Shown here piece by piece: positions 54,505-62,572 of a DNA stretch of 64,000 nucleotides. Each line of letters begins with the position of its first letter. Positions within the stretch are counted from its first letter, which is position 1. The translations under genes and the position numbers were made by a program. The stretch comes from Candidatus Chlamydia sanziniae (GTDB taxonomy: Bacteria > Chlamydiota > Chlamydiia > Chlamydiales > Chlamydiaceae), in assembly GCF_001653975.1 (NCBI RefSeq), contig NZ_CP014639.1, positions 434,001 to 498,000 on the forward strand, read 5' to 3'. Under the pieces are notes generated by a model, which was not told where the DNA came from, ran no database searches, and saw only the letters and a list, made by a program, of their open reading frames with translations.

Positions 54505-55374
54505 TTATAAGACTTTAGGATTGGAGCCTAAGAGCATGAAGGGGGTTTCTTTAAACCAAGCTAATGTGAAGTAGTCTATTTGCTTGATAATGAACCACCA
54601 GGCTAATGTTAAGAACAGTAACCCCATGAATGCTTTGAGTGCAGAGAGTAAATAGATGACCTGAACTTGTGGAGCCATCCGATTAATAATCCCTAAAAAG
54701 AGATCCGACATTAACATAGCAATGGCGGCAGGAGCACTCAGCTGTATTGTCATGATGAGACAAAGCTGGCACATTTTGATAAGTGTAATCCAGATAGGAG
54801 CTTGTAAGCTCATCATCTCTGGAGGGAAGAAACTATGGATGGGGATCACCTCAAGAGATTGTAAAAGAAGCGTAAGTACGATTCTATGGCCACCCGCTAA
54901 CCAAAAGACAATAGTGACGAAGTAATGGTAGAAAATTCCGTGAGGAGAGGTCTGCTCAATAGAAATGAGTGAGGTAGCGCCTTCCAATCCCTGGATACCT
55001 TGCTGGTTAGTAATAAAAGATCCTGCTGATTGAGCAGCGTAAAAAGGGAAGGCAAGGATGAAACCTATAACAATCCCAATAAACATCTCTTTAACTAGCA
55101 AGATATAAAAAATATCATTATCGAGGTAATTTGTGACTTGCGTGTCCATGAGCACTTTAGGGAAAATTACCGCCATCCATGATAATCCTATGCCAATTTT
55201 AATAGGAGCAGGAAAAAGTTTTGCTCCCAAAAAAGGTGCAACAGCAAAAATAGGGAGTAGTCTTGCTAATAATAGGAGGAAGATAGACCAAACATAAGCA
55301 GGAGGACGTTGGAAGAGGTAATCTAGGTAAGAAGAGCCTAGACAAGAAACAAGCTCGGGTAAAGAGAGTCCCAT
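54505..55374 (-). CDS. sctT: Type III secretion export apparatus protein SctT (YscT)
   Basis: A 289-residue inner-membrane protein with about six hydrophobic segments, of the SctT/FliR family (LARLLPIFAVAPFLG, FILAFPFYAAQSAGSFI, SAPAAIAMLMSDLFLGIINR). The chosen ATG 55374 lies 7 bases past the sctS stop; the frame can be extended to 55422 but would overlap sctS. With SctR and SctS it forms the export gate. Orthologue of CT564. Confidence 0.93.
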   Translation of the reverse strand: MGLSLPELVSCLGSSYLDYLFQRPPAYVWSIFLLLLARLLPIFAVAPFLGAKLFPAPIKIGIGLSWMAVIFPKVLMDTQVTNYLDNDIFYILLVKEMFIGIVIGFILAFPFYAAQSAGSFITNQQGIQGLEGATSLISIEQTSPHGIFYHYFVTIVFWLAGGHRIVLTLLLQSLEVIPIHSFFPPEMMSLQAPIWITLIKMCQLCLIMTIQLSAPAAIAMLMSDLFLGIINRMAPQVQVIYLLSALKAFMGLLFLTLAWWFIIKQIDYFTLAWFKETPFMLLGSNPKVL

Positions 55375-55381
55375 AAATTGC

Positions 55382-55666
55382 TTATTTCCATTTGTAAAAA
55401 TTTTGGAATATCTGAGAGGCAAAACGTAATATCATAGTACTCAACCAACCTCCAGAAATCATTAACGTTCCAAAGATCACTACAAGCTTAATAGCAAAAG
55501 CAAAGGTTTGCTCTTGGATTTGTGTTGCTGCTTGGAAAATAGCAACCATAATTCCTACGATAGAGGCTAAAATAATAGGAGGTGCTGAAACAACTAAAAT
55601 GAGCAAAAGAGACTGGTAAGAATATTCAAAGAGTACAGATTTGAAACTTGTAGCAAATGCTAACAC
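55382..55666 (-). CDS. sctS: Type III secretion export apparatus protein SctS (YscS)
   Basis: A 94-residue protein with two transmembrane helices (about 15-42 and 55-80) of the SctS/FliQ family: LLLILVVSAPPIILASIVGI and QIQEQTFAFAIKLV. Length is normal. It is part of the SctRST export gate and lies 12 bases after sctR. Orthologue of CT563. Confidence 0.94.
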   Translation of the reverse strand: MLAFATSFKSVLFEYSYQSLLLILVVSAPPIILASIVGIMVAIFQAATQIQEQTFAFAIKLVVIFGTLMISGGWLSTMILRFASQIFQNFYKWK

Positions 55667-55678
55667 GGCAAAATATCC

Positions 55679-56599
55679 TTATTTAAAACTAATCATAAGC
55701 CCTTGAAGAAGGAGTGTCCACCCGTCTACCATAACAACGAGTAATAACTTTAACGGTAATGAGATGGATAATGGGGAAAGCATCATCATTTGCATCGCCA
55801 CAAGAACGTTCGCAGTGACTAAATCGATTACAAAGAAGGGCAGATAAATCAGAACACCAATTTCAAAGGCATTTTTTATTTGTCCCATAATGAAAGCAGG
55901 AATAATGATGACAAAATCTGATGTGGTAAGGTGTTCCCGGATTTCAGAAGGAAAGGTCTTTTGTGAGATTTTGTAAAAGCTCTGAATTTGTGCTTTTGGT
56001 GTATTACGGATAAGGAAGGAACGCAAAGGTTCTTTAGATTTGTTTAAAGCAACAAAGACGGTTTCAGCACCTTCTGCAGTGAAGAGACTCTGAGGAATAG
56101 TATTTGCTTCTATTTCCTGACGTGCGTCCTTATACATAGCCACTCCCGTAGGAAACATCACATAGATAGAGAGTATTAATGCAATACCATTGAGGACTTG
56201 ACTAGGAGGAGTTTGTTGTACTCCAAGAGCGTTTCGTAATAGCACTAAGGTAATAATAATTTTTAGATATGAGGTCAGTAACATTACCAAGAATGGGGAT
56301 AATGCTAAGAAAATTAGAATAATAGCTTGTGTAGTCAGATCGGGATAAGTATCAGAAAAACTTCCCCCCGACACATTTTCTCTGGGAAGGACATCATCTG
56401 CGGTCACAGGTCCTTGATATGAAGGTGACTGCCGCGGTTGTTTTACTTCTGCAATTTTAGGAGGTAATTCTTCCGAAGAAGGCGAGGGGGATTGACAACG
56501 AGAGGAACAAGGGTTTTCATAAAGATAGGCATCAGCTAAACACAAAGAGACACTTAAAGTAAAACAACAAAGGAAGAAGACTCGAAAAATAATGCGCAT
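55679..56599 (-). CDS. sctR: Type III secretion export apparatus protein SctR (YscR)
   Basis: A 306-residue protein of the SctR/FliP family. A signal-like N-terminus and an added polar, proline-rich stretch of about 85 residues precede the conserved core: SYLKIIITLVLLRNALGVQQ, PPSQVLNGIALILS, FIIIPAFIMGQIKNAFEIG (partly), LPFFVIDLVTANVLVAMQM and LPLKLLLVVMVDGW. It forms the export gate. Orthologue of CT562. Confidence 0.94.
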   Translation of the reverse strand: MRIIFRVFFLCCFTLSVSLCLADAYLYENPCSSRCQSPSPSSEELPPKIAEVKQPRQSPSYQGPVTADDVLPRENVSGGSFSDTYPDLTTQAIILIFLALSPFLVMLLTSYLKIIITLVLLRNALGVQQTPPSQVLNGIALILSIYVMFPTGVAMYKDARQEIEANTIPQSLFTAEGAETVFVALNKSKEPLRSFLIRNTPKAQIQSFYKISQKTFPSEIREHLTTSDFVIIIPAFIMGQIKNAFEIGVLIYLPFFVIDLVTANVLVAMQMMMLSPLSISLPLKLLLVVMVDGWTLLLQGLMISFK

Positions 56600-56612
56600 G
56601 ATCGTGAATACC

Positions 56613-57305
56613 TTATTCTTTCGTTGCCTGGTTCTTAGGAGGAGGAGAATCAGGTAGGGTAGGTGTAGGTTCGTTCATAAGATTTTTCTGCTTGAGTATA
56701 GTAGAAAAAGCTTTTTCTAAAGCAGCTAATTGTACGTCAAGCTGCGCATTGATAATACCTGCTTCTGTTTCAATAATACAACCTCCAGGAACAACATCTG
56801 GTCGTGCTGAAAGAATCAAAGCGTTAGCATATTCGACAATTTTTTTAAGCTCAGGACGGCTTTTCTCTACAATAGGCAAATCTTTGGGGTTGAGATAGAT
56901 AATGATGGTCTTATTTTGAGTCAGTTCTTTTAGTGCTTCGGAAATGATCGAAACTATAGTTTCCGGATGCATTTCTAGTTCCTTGCCGATAATTTTCTTG
57001 ACACTAGCAATTGCTAGGGGGACGAGAGCATCACGAATTTTCTCACGCAGGTGGTGCAATTCTTGTTCCAAGAGGGCAAGCTGCTTATTCCATTTTTCGT
57101 TGCCTTCTTTGAACCCCTGTTCTTTAGCTTCTTGACGTAATTTCACACACTCTTCTTCTGTGGCGTGTACATAGGCTTCGCTATCTGACTTTGTTTTATC
57201 TAGCAGCTCCTTAACATCGAGAAGAGAAGAAAAAGCTTCGGGGGCGAGTACCTTTTTGTTCGGGGAAATATCTTCGTGTTTAAAAATTAAGCTAAAAAAC
57301 TTCAT
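56613..57305 (-). CDS. sctL: Type III secretion stator protein SctL (YscL)
   Basis: A 230-residue cytoplasmic protein. A long helical region (about 35-100, with QEAKEQGFKEGNEKWNKQL) precedes a C-terminal HrpE/YscL/FliH-like domain (VPLAIASVKKIIGKELEMHP then PGGCIIETEAGIINAQLDVQ). It links the SctN ATPase to the sorting platform and restrains its activity. It lies 157 bases after CT560 and 13 bases before sctR. Orthologue of CT561. Confidence 0.92.
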   Translation of the reverse strand: MKFFSLIFKHEDISPNKKVLAPEAFSSLLDVKELLDKTKSDSEAYVHATEEECVKLRQEAKEQGFKEGNEKWNKQLALLEQELHHLREKIRDALVPLAIASVKKIIGKELEMHPETIVSIISEALKELTQNKTIIIYLNPKDLPIVEKSRPELKKIVEYANALILSARPDVVPGGCIIETEAGIINAQLDVQLAALEKAFSTILKQKNLMNEPTPTLPDSPPPKNQATKE

Positions 57306-57461
57306 TCTTACAACGGCAAGGGATCTCTTAGTGATTACTAAGAAAAAAACGCCGCTCCTTTTTTGATTGTTTTTATTTTTTTATATACAATGTTGCTTGA
57401 TGCTTAAAAAAGCTGTCATCTTTTGATCTCCATACTTTTATGTGATTTCGCTGCTTTAACT

Positions 57462-58295
57462 CTACTTTACTAGGATTTGCATGCACTGTTCTAAGCGACT
57501 TTTGAAATAATCCACATGAGGATGGTCATAAAACTCTTTCAGAGCTTGTTCAAAAATATAGCCTCGATTAACATCTAATCTGCGTAGAAAATACCACAAA
57601 AAAGAACCATCTTCTTTTGTTAATGCTTTGGCAAGAAACAATAAGCCTTGTTTATGAATAAATTGTCTTAGAGTTGTATTTTGATTCCAAGAATCTAAAA
57701 AATTTGTGGTTTCTAAATACTTCATGGGGTGGGCTTGGCAATAAGCAAGGAAAAGTTTTTCTTGGGTAGTAAGGAAACTTTTTACACGCTCAATCACCAC
57801 TTTATCTACAATATTTTTTAACTCTTTAGCGATAACATAAAGCCCTAAACAATTAATGACTGCCATTTTCACAGGTCCAGAATAATAGAGCAAAGCATTT
57901 AAAACTGAGGCAGGGAGAAAAATCTCTTCTATAATTCCAAAGGGACGAATTTTCTTACTCAACATGTTTAAGAGGTAAAAAGCAGCAAAGTTGGAACAAC
58001 GCTTAGTAGCTATAGAAATGCCCGGAAGTAGAGGGAGAAGTTCGTGTGTCACATTATCTGGCAACAAAATAAGTAGCTGACTTTGTATTTTACTAGGAAG
58101 TTCTTTTACAACTAGTGCAATCCAAGAAGGGTGAATCGTTGATAGCCACGACATAGTAAACGAAAGGGATTTTAGAGAGATGGTTTCAGGATGAGGGGAT
58201 TTAACAAGAAGATATTCTGGTAAAAAACGACCTAGATCATCTTCTTTAGAGTGTTTCATTAAAATATCTAAAGTTCCAAACGTATTGGCAGTCAC
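57462..58295 (-). CDS. Type III secretion locus protein between SctJ and SctL (CT560 orthologue), FliG-like motif
   Basis: A 277-residue soluble, helix-rich protein. Residues 44-92 contain WLSTIHPSWIALVVKELP and then QLLILLPDNVTHELLPLLPG, which resembles the EHPQ-type armadillo segment of the FliG middle domain. FliG links FliF (SctJ homologue) to FliM. The position between sctJ and sctL is also that of sctK in Yersinia. I therefore infer a cytosolic platform adaptor. It overlaps sctJ by 1 base. Confidence 0.83.
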   Translation of the reverse strand: MTANTFGTLDILMKHSKEDDLGRFLPEYLLVKSPHPETISLKSLSFTMSWLSTIHPSWIALVVKELPSKIQSQLLILLPDNVTHELLPLLPGISIATKRCSNFAAFYLLNMLSKKIRPFGIIEEIFLPASVLNALLYYSGPVKMAVINCLGLYVIAKELKNIVDKVVIERVKSFLTTQEKLFLAYCQAHPMKYLETTNFLDSWNQNTTLRQFIHKQGLLFLAKALTKEDGSFLWYFLRRLDVNRGYIFEQALKEFYDHPHVDYFKSRLEQCMQILVK

Positions 58296-59302
58296 TAGGT
58301 TTCCTCATTCTTGTCATTTCCTTCTGGAGTATCTGGAGTATCTGGAGTTGTATTCTCTTGAGTAGTGGAAGCTTTATCTTGATCGTTTGAAGATTTGGAT
58401 TGTTCCTTTTTCTCTCCAGAAGTATCTTCTACTGCTTTCTTAGTTTCTAAAGATACTTTTGAATACGGAGTGGGATCAAAAAAACTTTTAGCTCCTCCCA
58501 ATGTGATAATTAGAGAATGTGTTTTCCAAATTATCCAGAGGAGTCCACAAACGATAATAAAAAGAATCAACAGCAAACAATAGAAAACCAAACGAAACTT
58601 CATAAGGGAAGATTTTGCTAAAATGATACCCCAAACAGAAACATAATCAATTTCATCTGTCAATCCCCAGGGACCATTAATCGTGATATCACTATAAGCA
58701 GCACGATCACTAACTACAGAGACATTTTCAGGTGCTAATCCTGGAACAGCACTTGAAATCAGACGCTTAATTTTAGAAACAAGAATGCTATTGGGGTTAT
58801 CAAGAATACCGCGATGTTTAATGTAAACAGAAGCGGTGAGGGGGGAATGATCTTCTTCTGTAGTGAAAGAAATTTGCACGGAAGCATCTACAATCCCATC
58901 CATTTTTCTAATGGTAGAGGCCATCTGTTCTGAAAGCCCCTCTTGGTAACGGATTTTCTCTTGCATTTCCGAAGGAACAAGTCCTTGTTTAGCAAATAAA
59001 TCTAACAGACTGGTTGCCTTCATGCGGGGAAGACCTGCTTGATTTAAAATTGCGAGAGCTTCGGTAATTTGTGACGCGGGTACGGCAATATCCCAGAGTT
59101 GCTCTGTAGTAGCTCCTGCTGTTGATGCAGCAATCTGGGGTTGCTTTTGAGCAGCAACACCTTTACTTACTAGGAGAACGACAATTTCGTTAGCATCTCT
59201 TCCAGGAAGACCATGTACAATTAAAGATTTGCTGTTACAACTCGTACAGCAAAGCAATGTCATTAAAAAGAAACAGCTCCAAGAAATAAAGCTACGAACC
59301 AT
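58295..59302 (-). CDS. sctJ: Type III secretion inner-membrane ring lipoprotein SctJ (YscJ)
   Basis: A 335-residue lipoprotein of the SctJ/FliF ring family. A lipoprotein signal peptide (MTLLCCTSCNSKS) is followed by two ring-building motifs (about 28-200, LLVSKGVAAQK, LFAKQGLVPSEMQEKIRYQ, DASVQISF), a C-terminal transmembrane helix (about 243-263) and an acidic, Ser/Thr/Pro-rich cytoplasmic tail with TPDTPDTPEG. It is the first gene of the minus-strand run. The tail contains a tandem 9-bp repeat. Orthologue of CT559. Confidence 0.93.
   Translation of the reverse strand: MVRSFISWSCFFLMTLLCCTSCNSKSLIVHGLPGRDANEIVVLLVSKGVAAQKQPQIAASTAGATTEQLWDIAVPASQITEALAILNQAGLPRMKATSLLDLFAKQGLVPSEMQEKIRYQEGLSEQMASTIRKMDGIVDASVQISFTTEEDHSPLTASVYIKHRGILDNPNSILVSKIKRLISSAVPGLAPENVSVVSDRAAYSDITINGPWGLTDEIDYVSVWGIILAKSSLMKFRLVFYCLLLILFIIVCGLLWIIWKTHSLIITLGGAKSFFDPTPYSKVSLETKKAVEDTSGEKKEQSKSSNDQDKASTTQENTTPDTPDTPEGNDKNEET
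58323..58349. repeat. Three tandem 9-bp units in the sctJ tail
   Basis: TCTGGAGTA (58323-58331), TCTGGAGTA (58332-58340) and TCTGGAGTT (58341-58349) lie end to end. They encode three Thr-Pro-(Asp/Glu) type units near the C-terminus of SctJ. The unit keeps the reading frame. Confidence 0.9.
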
Positions 59303-59531
59303 GATCCACGCACGCTTTTTTACTCACCATAACAAAAGGGGGGATTAGTGCCAATCGGGAACATTAAGTAGTAATTATCTTTTTCTTTTTCTTCAAGTTA
59401 TGAATGTAAAGGATGATTTTTAAAGAGTATTCTTAATCTTTGTGTTTAAAATAATCAAGAAATATGCCCCTGGTGGATATTCAAGAATGGAAACAAGATA
59501 GTGTTAGAATGGAACAGTGAAATTTGTGAAC

Positions 59532-60452
59532 TCAGTAAGATTTCTTTTCTTGTAATGAAGAGAGAATGATATCTGCGTTAAAACTGGAACGTACAAAAGG
59601 TCCTGCGTAGACAAAGAGCCCGAGAGCTTCTCCAACTTGACGATAATAATCGAAAGTTTCTGGGGGGACATAGCTTTTTACAGGAATATGTAACCGCGAA
59701 GGCCTTAGATATTGGCCTATGGTTACAATACGTACGCCTGCAGATGCAAGGTCTTTTAGAGTTTGCTTTACCTCATTTTCTTGTTCTCCGAGTCCAACCA
59801 TAATTCCTGATTTTGTCTTTAAACTAGGTAAATATTGGCTAGCGTGTTCAAGCATAAAAAGCGACCTTGTATACGTCGCTTGGTGGCGAACAATTGGGGA
59901 GAGTCTTTCTACTGTTTCTATATTATGATTGTAAATGGCTAAGTCTGCATCAAGTAGGGTATGTAATGCAGCAATATTTCCTTGAAAATCGGAAGCTAAG
60001 ACTTCAATAGTCGCGGAAGGAAGCTCTTGTTTGAGCTTATTGACAATGCGTACTAAACCTTCAGCTCCAGCATCTGGGAGATCATCGCGAGCTACCATAG
60101 TAATGACAATGTGCTTAAGACCAAGATTTTTTGCTGAGGAGGCTATTTTTTCAGGTTCCTCGGAATCTAAAGGAGGGGGATTTTTGGCAAAACCAATATT
60201 ACAAAACCCACAACGTCGCGTACAAACATGACCAAGAGCTAGATAAGTCGCTGTTTTGCGAGACCAACAGGCAGCTCGATTTGGGCATAACGCTTCCTCA
60301 CACACAGTCGGTATTCCTGTTTGTTTTATAGTCACGTCTGTGGAAGAAAATACTGTTCCTCGAGGTAAAGGTTGCTTTAACCAACTGGGAAAGCGCACAG
60401 GAAGCCGAGGCTTGTTCGTATAGGATGTGTCGGGATTAGAAATTGTTTTCAT
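59532..60452 (-). CDS. lipA: Lipoyl synthase LipA
   Basis: A 306-residue radical SAM enzyme that inserts two sulfurs into the octanoyl chain on lipoyl domains. The auxiliary [4Fe-4S] cluster cysteines are in [13 protein letters not shown]. The SAM cluster is in [11 protein letters not shown] (CxxxCxxC). The C-terminal RSSFNA serine motif is present. Length is normal. It overlaps lpdA by 4 bases (ATGA), linking lipoate synthesis to a lipoate-using enzyme. Orthologue of CT558. Confidence 0.96.
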   Translation of the reverse strand: MKTISNPDTSYTNKPRLPVRFPSWLKQPLPRGTVFSSTDVTIKQTGIPTVCEEALCPNRAACWSRKTATYLALGHVCTRRCGFCNIGFAKNPPPLDSEEPEKIASSAKNLGLKHIVITMVARDDLPDAGAEGLVRIVNKLKQELPSATIEVLASDFQGNIAALHTLLDADLAIYNHNIETVERLSPIVRHQATYTRSLFMLEHASQYLPSLKTKSGIMVGLGEQENEVKQTLKDLASAGVRIVTIGQYLRPSRLHIPVKSYVPPETFDYYRQVGEALGLFVYAGPFVRSSFNADIILSSLQEKKSY

Positions 60453-61834
60453 GATTTGGGCGGTATGTGGAGAGGATGATTAGTGGCGAGTAAAGCTCCC
60501 TCAACCCAAATTTCTGAAAGTGTAGGATGAGCGTGTATAGTCTCATAGATACAGGGCAACGTGAGTTCATTCCTAACGGCTAATGACATTTCTCCAATTA
60601 AAGAAGCGGCATGAGGCCCTATGACGTAGGCTCCTAAAATTTGTTGGGTGTTTTTTTCACTAATAATAACAGCAAAACCATGAGTTTCTCCCATAGCTAC
60701 AGCTTTTCCTATTGCCTTGAAAGGAAATTTTGTGATTTTGGTGGAGATATTTTGTTGCTCTGCTTCTAATGGGGAAAGACCCACCATGGCTACCTCTGGA
60801 AATGTGAAAATCACTGAAGGGACCGCAGAATAATCCATAAGGATCTCGTGATTCGCAACGTTTTTCCCCGCGATAATCCCTTGATGGGAAGCAACGTGAG
60901 CAAGTAACTGTTTCCCAGTGATATCGCCAATTGCATAAATATTAGGAACATTCGTTCTCATCCTCTCATCGACAGGAATAATACCATGCTCGTTATAAAT
61001 AACCCCAGCATTATCAAGACCTATATTTTTTGTATTAAATTGCCTTCCAATAGCAACCAAAACAGTCTCAAATTGTTCAGTCTGTCCGTTAATTTCGATT
61101 TCTACGGAATGTTCAAGTTCCTCTAATCGAGAAATCATTGTTTTTGTTAAAATCCGTATGCCTTGCTTGGTAAATGTCTCTGCTATAGTTTTGGAAATGT
61201 CAGGATTATTAAGAGCTAGAATATGGTCTAAAGCTTCGATGATCGTAATTTCTACGCCTAAAGTATGAAATAGAGAGGCGAATTCACAGCCAATTACACC
61301 GCCTCCAATAATCGCAAGCTTGTTGGGTAAGGTTGTGAGATTTAAGATTCCCGTGGAACAAAGGACTCGAGATGAAAAAGGAACACCGGGAAAAGGACGT
61401 GGTTCAGATCCTGTAGCTAAGATGATTTTTTCTGTTTTCACTATGGTGTCATCTTTTCCAATGACTTTGACTTCTGTTGATGATATTAAAGAACCTCGTC
61501 CTTGTAAGGTCGTGATTTTGTTACTGCGAATTAATCCTTCTAATCCTTGTCGAATGCCTTGGACAATTGTGTTTTTCCGTTGAACCATAGCGGGAAAATC
61601 TATGGAATAACTTTCAATATTCACGCCAAATTGTTTTGCGTGTTTGATTTGAGAGACAATGCCAGCACTAATAAGCAGTGCTTTGGAAGGCACGCACCCA
61701 CGATTAAGACAAGTTCCTCCTGCCTGCAGTTCTTCGATAAGTGCGGTTTTTAGTCCAGATTGTGCTGCCGTGATTGCTGCAACATAACCCCCAGGGCCTG
61801 CGCCAATAATCACACAGTCAAAATTGTTGGTCAT
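60449..61834 (-). CDS. lpdA: Dihydrolipoamide dehydrogenase (E3)
   Basis: A 461-residue flavoprotein disulfide reductase that reoxidises dihydrolipoamide in 2-oxoacid dehydrogenase complexes. FAD motif [11 protein letters not shown], redox-active disulfide [16 protein letters not shown] motif [12 protein letters not shown], and the C-terminal His-Glu pair in HAHPTLSE are all present. ATG 61834 (AGGA 8 bases upstream) is preferred to the frame opening at 61858. It is cotranslated with lipA. Orthologue of CT557. Confidence 0.96.
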   Translation of the reverse strand: MTNNFDCVIIGAGPGGYVAAITAAQSGLKTALIEELQAGGTCLNRGCVPSKALLISAGIVSQIKHAKQFGVNIESYSIDFPAMVQRKNTIVQGIRQGLEGLIRSNKITTLQGRGSLISSTEVKVIGKDDTIVKTEKIILATGSEPRPFPGVPFSSRVLCSTGILNLTTLPNKLAIIGGGVIGCEFASLFHTLGVEITIIEALDHILALNNPDISKTIAETFTKQGIRILTKTMISRLEELEHSVEIEINGQTEQFETVLVAIGRQFNTKNIGLDNAGVIYNEHGIIPVDERMRTNVPNIYAIGDITGKQLLAHVASHQGIIAGKNVANHEILMDYSAVPSVIFTFPEVAMVGLSPLEAEQQNISTKITKFPFKAIGKAVAMGETHGFAVIISEKNTQQILGAYVIGPHAASLIGEMSLAVRNELTLPCIYETIHAHPTLSEIWVEGALLATNHPLHIPPKS

Positions 61835-61960
61835 CTTATTGTTCCTATTTGTACGCACTTGGAAATATAGACTTTAATTAATACGCGAGGAAAAACATGA
61901 TAGCATAATGTCCAGCCAGAGCCTTTGCTTATTCTAGACTTAAAGATTAATTTTCAGCAT

Positions 61961-61988
61961 TGCTTTTTTCATAATAGAAATTATACTT
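61961..61988 (+). promoter_or_regulatory. Possible promoter of CT556
   Basis: TTGCTT (61961-61966) and TATACT (61983-61988) are 16 bases apart in the 200-base divergent gap between lpdA and CT556. The -10 element is good, the -35 weak. Confidence 0.35.
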
Positions 61989-62071
61989 TAAGGTAAGCCC
62001 TACGATTCGCCTAGTTTGTAGGAGCTGATGTAAAAGAAACGATGTTTTCTTTATAAACTAAGAAGACAAAA

Positions 62072-62545
62072 GTGCTTATGCCATTTGCAAGAGAAACAGA
62101 AATGCAGCGGACTTGTTGGAAATGTGAAGGTAATGTCTCTATGCACGTACCCCAATGTCCCTATTGTAGTGCATTTCTTCAGGATCCTCCGGTGTCTTCA
62201 GGAGAATTTTCTTCTTGTCATATCTCATTTCCCGAGAATCCTAATAAAAAAGAAACTGAAGATCTCTTTGCTGTTTCCTCAGAAGATTGGGAAGCTGTTC
62301 TAAATGACCAGAGCAAGAGTAAAAATCCTAAAGAAGAAGAATCTCTTCAGTGGGCCTGGCTTGAGTCTTGGCCTCTTGTTGCTCTATTCTTAGGTGCGGG
62401 TTTATTAGCTTTTGCTTTGCTGATTTTACTTTTTGCTACAGATCAAGGACTTATTATGATTTGGCCTAAAAATCGTGCCTATATCTATGGTATATTCGGC
62501 ATGATTATTGCTTATCGGGGATACCGTAAGCTCTCTAACTCATAA
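62072..62545 (+). CDS. Small zinc-ribbon membrane protein (CT556 orthologue)
   Basis: About 157 residues. The N-terminus has a zinc-ribbon pattern (CWKC ... CPYC, two CxxC pairs 13 residues apart), then a Ser/Glu-rich linker, then a hydrophobic hairpin (about 100-145, PLVALFLGAGLLAFALLILL and YIYGIFGMIIAY). Starts at GTG 62072, ATG 62078 or ATG 62102 are all possible. Function is unknown; the architecture suggests a membrane protein with a cytoplasmic zinc finger. It converges on the helicase gene. Confidence 0.75.
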   Translation: MLMPFARETEMQRTCWKCEGNVSMHVPQCPYCSAFLQDPPVSSGEFSSCHISFPENPNKKETEDLFAVSSEDWEAVLNDQSKSKNPKEEESLQWAWLESWPLVALFLGAGLLAFALLILLFATDQGLIMIWPKNRAYIYGIFGMIIAYRGYRKLSNS

Positions 62546-62572
62546 AATTCTTCTAGAGTATTCTATTCCTTT

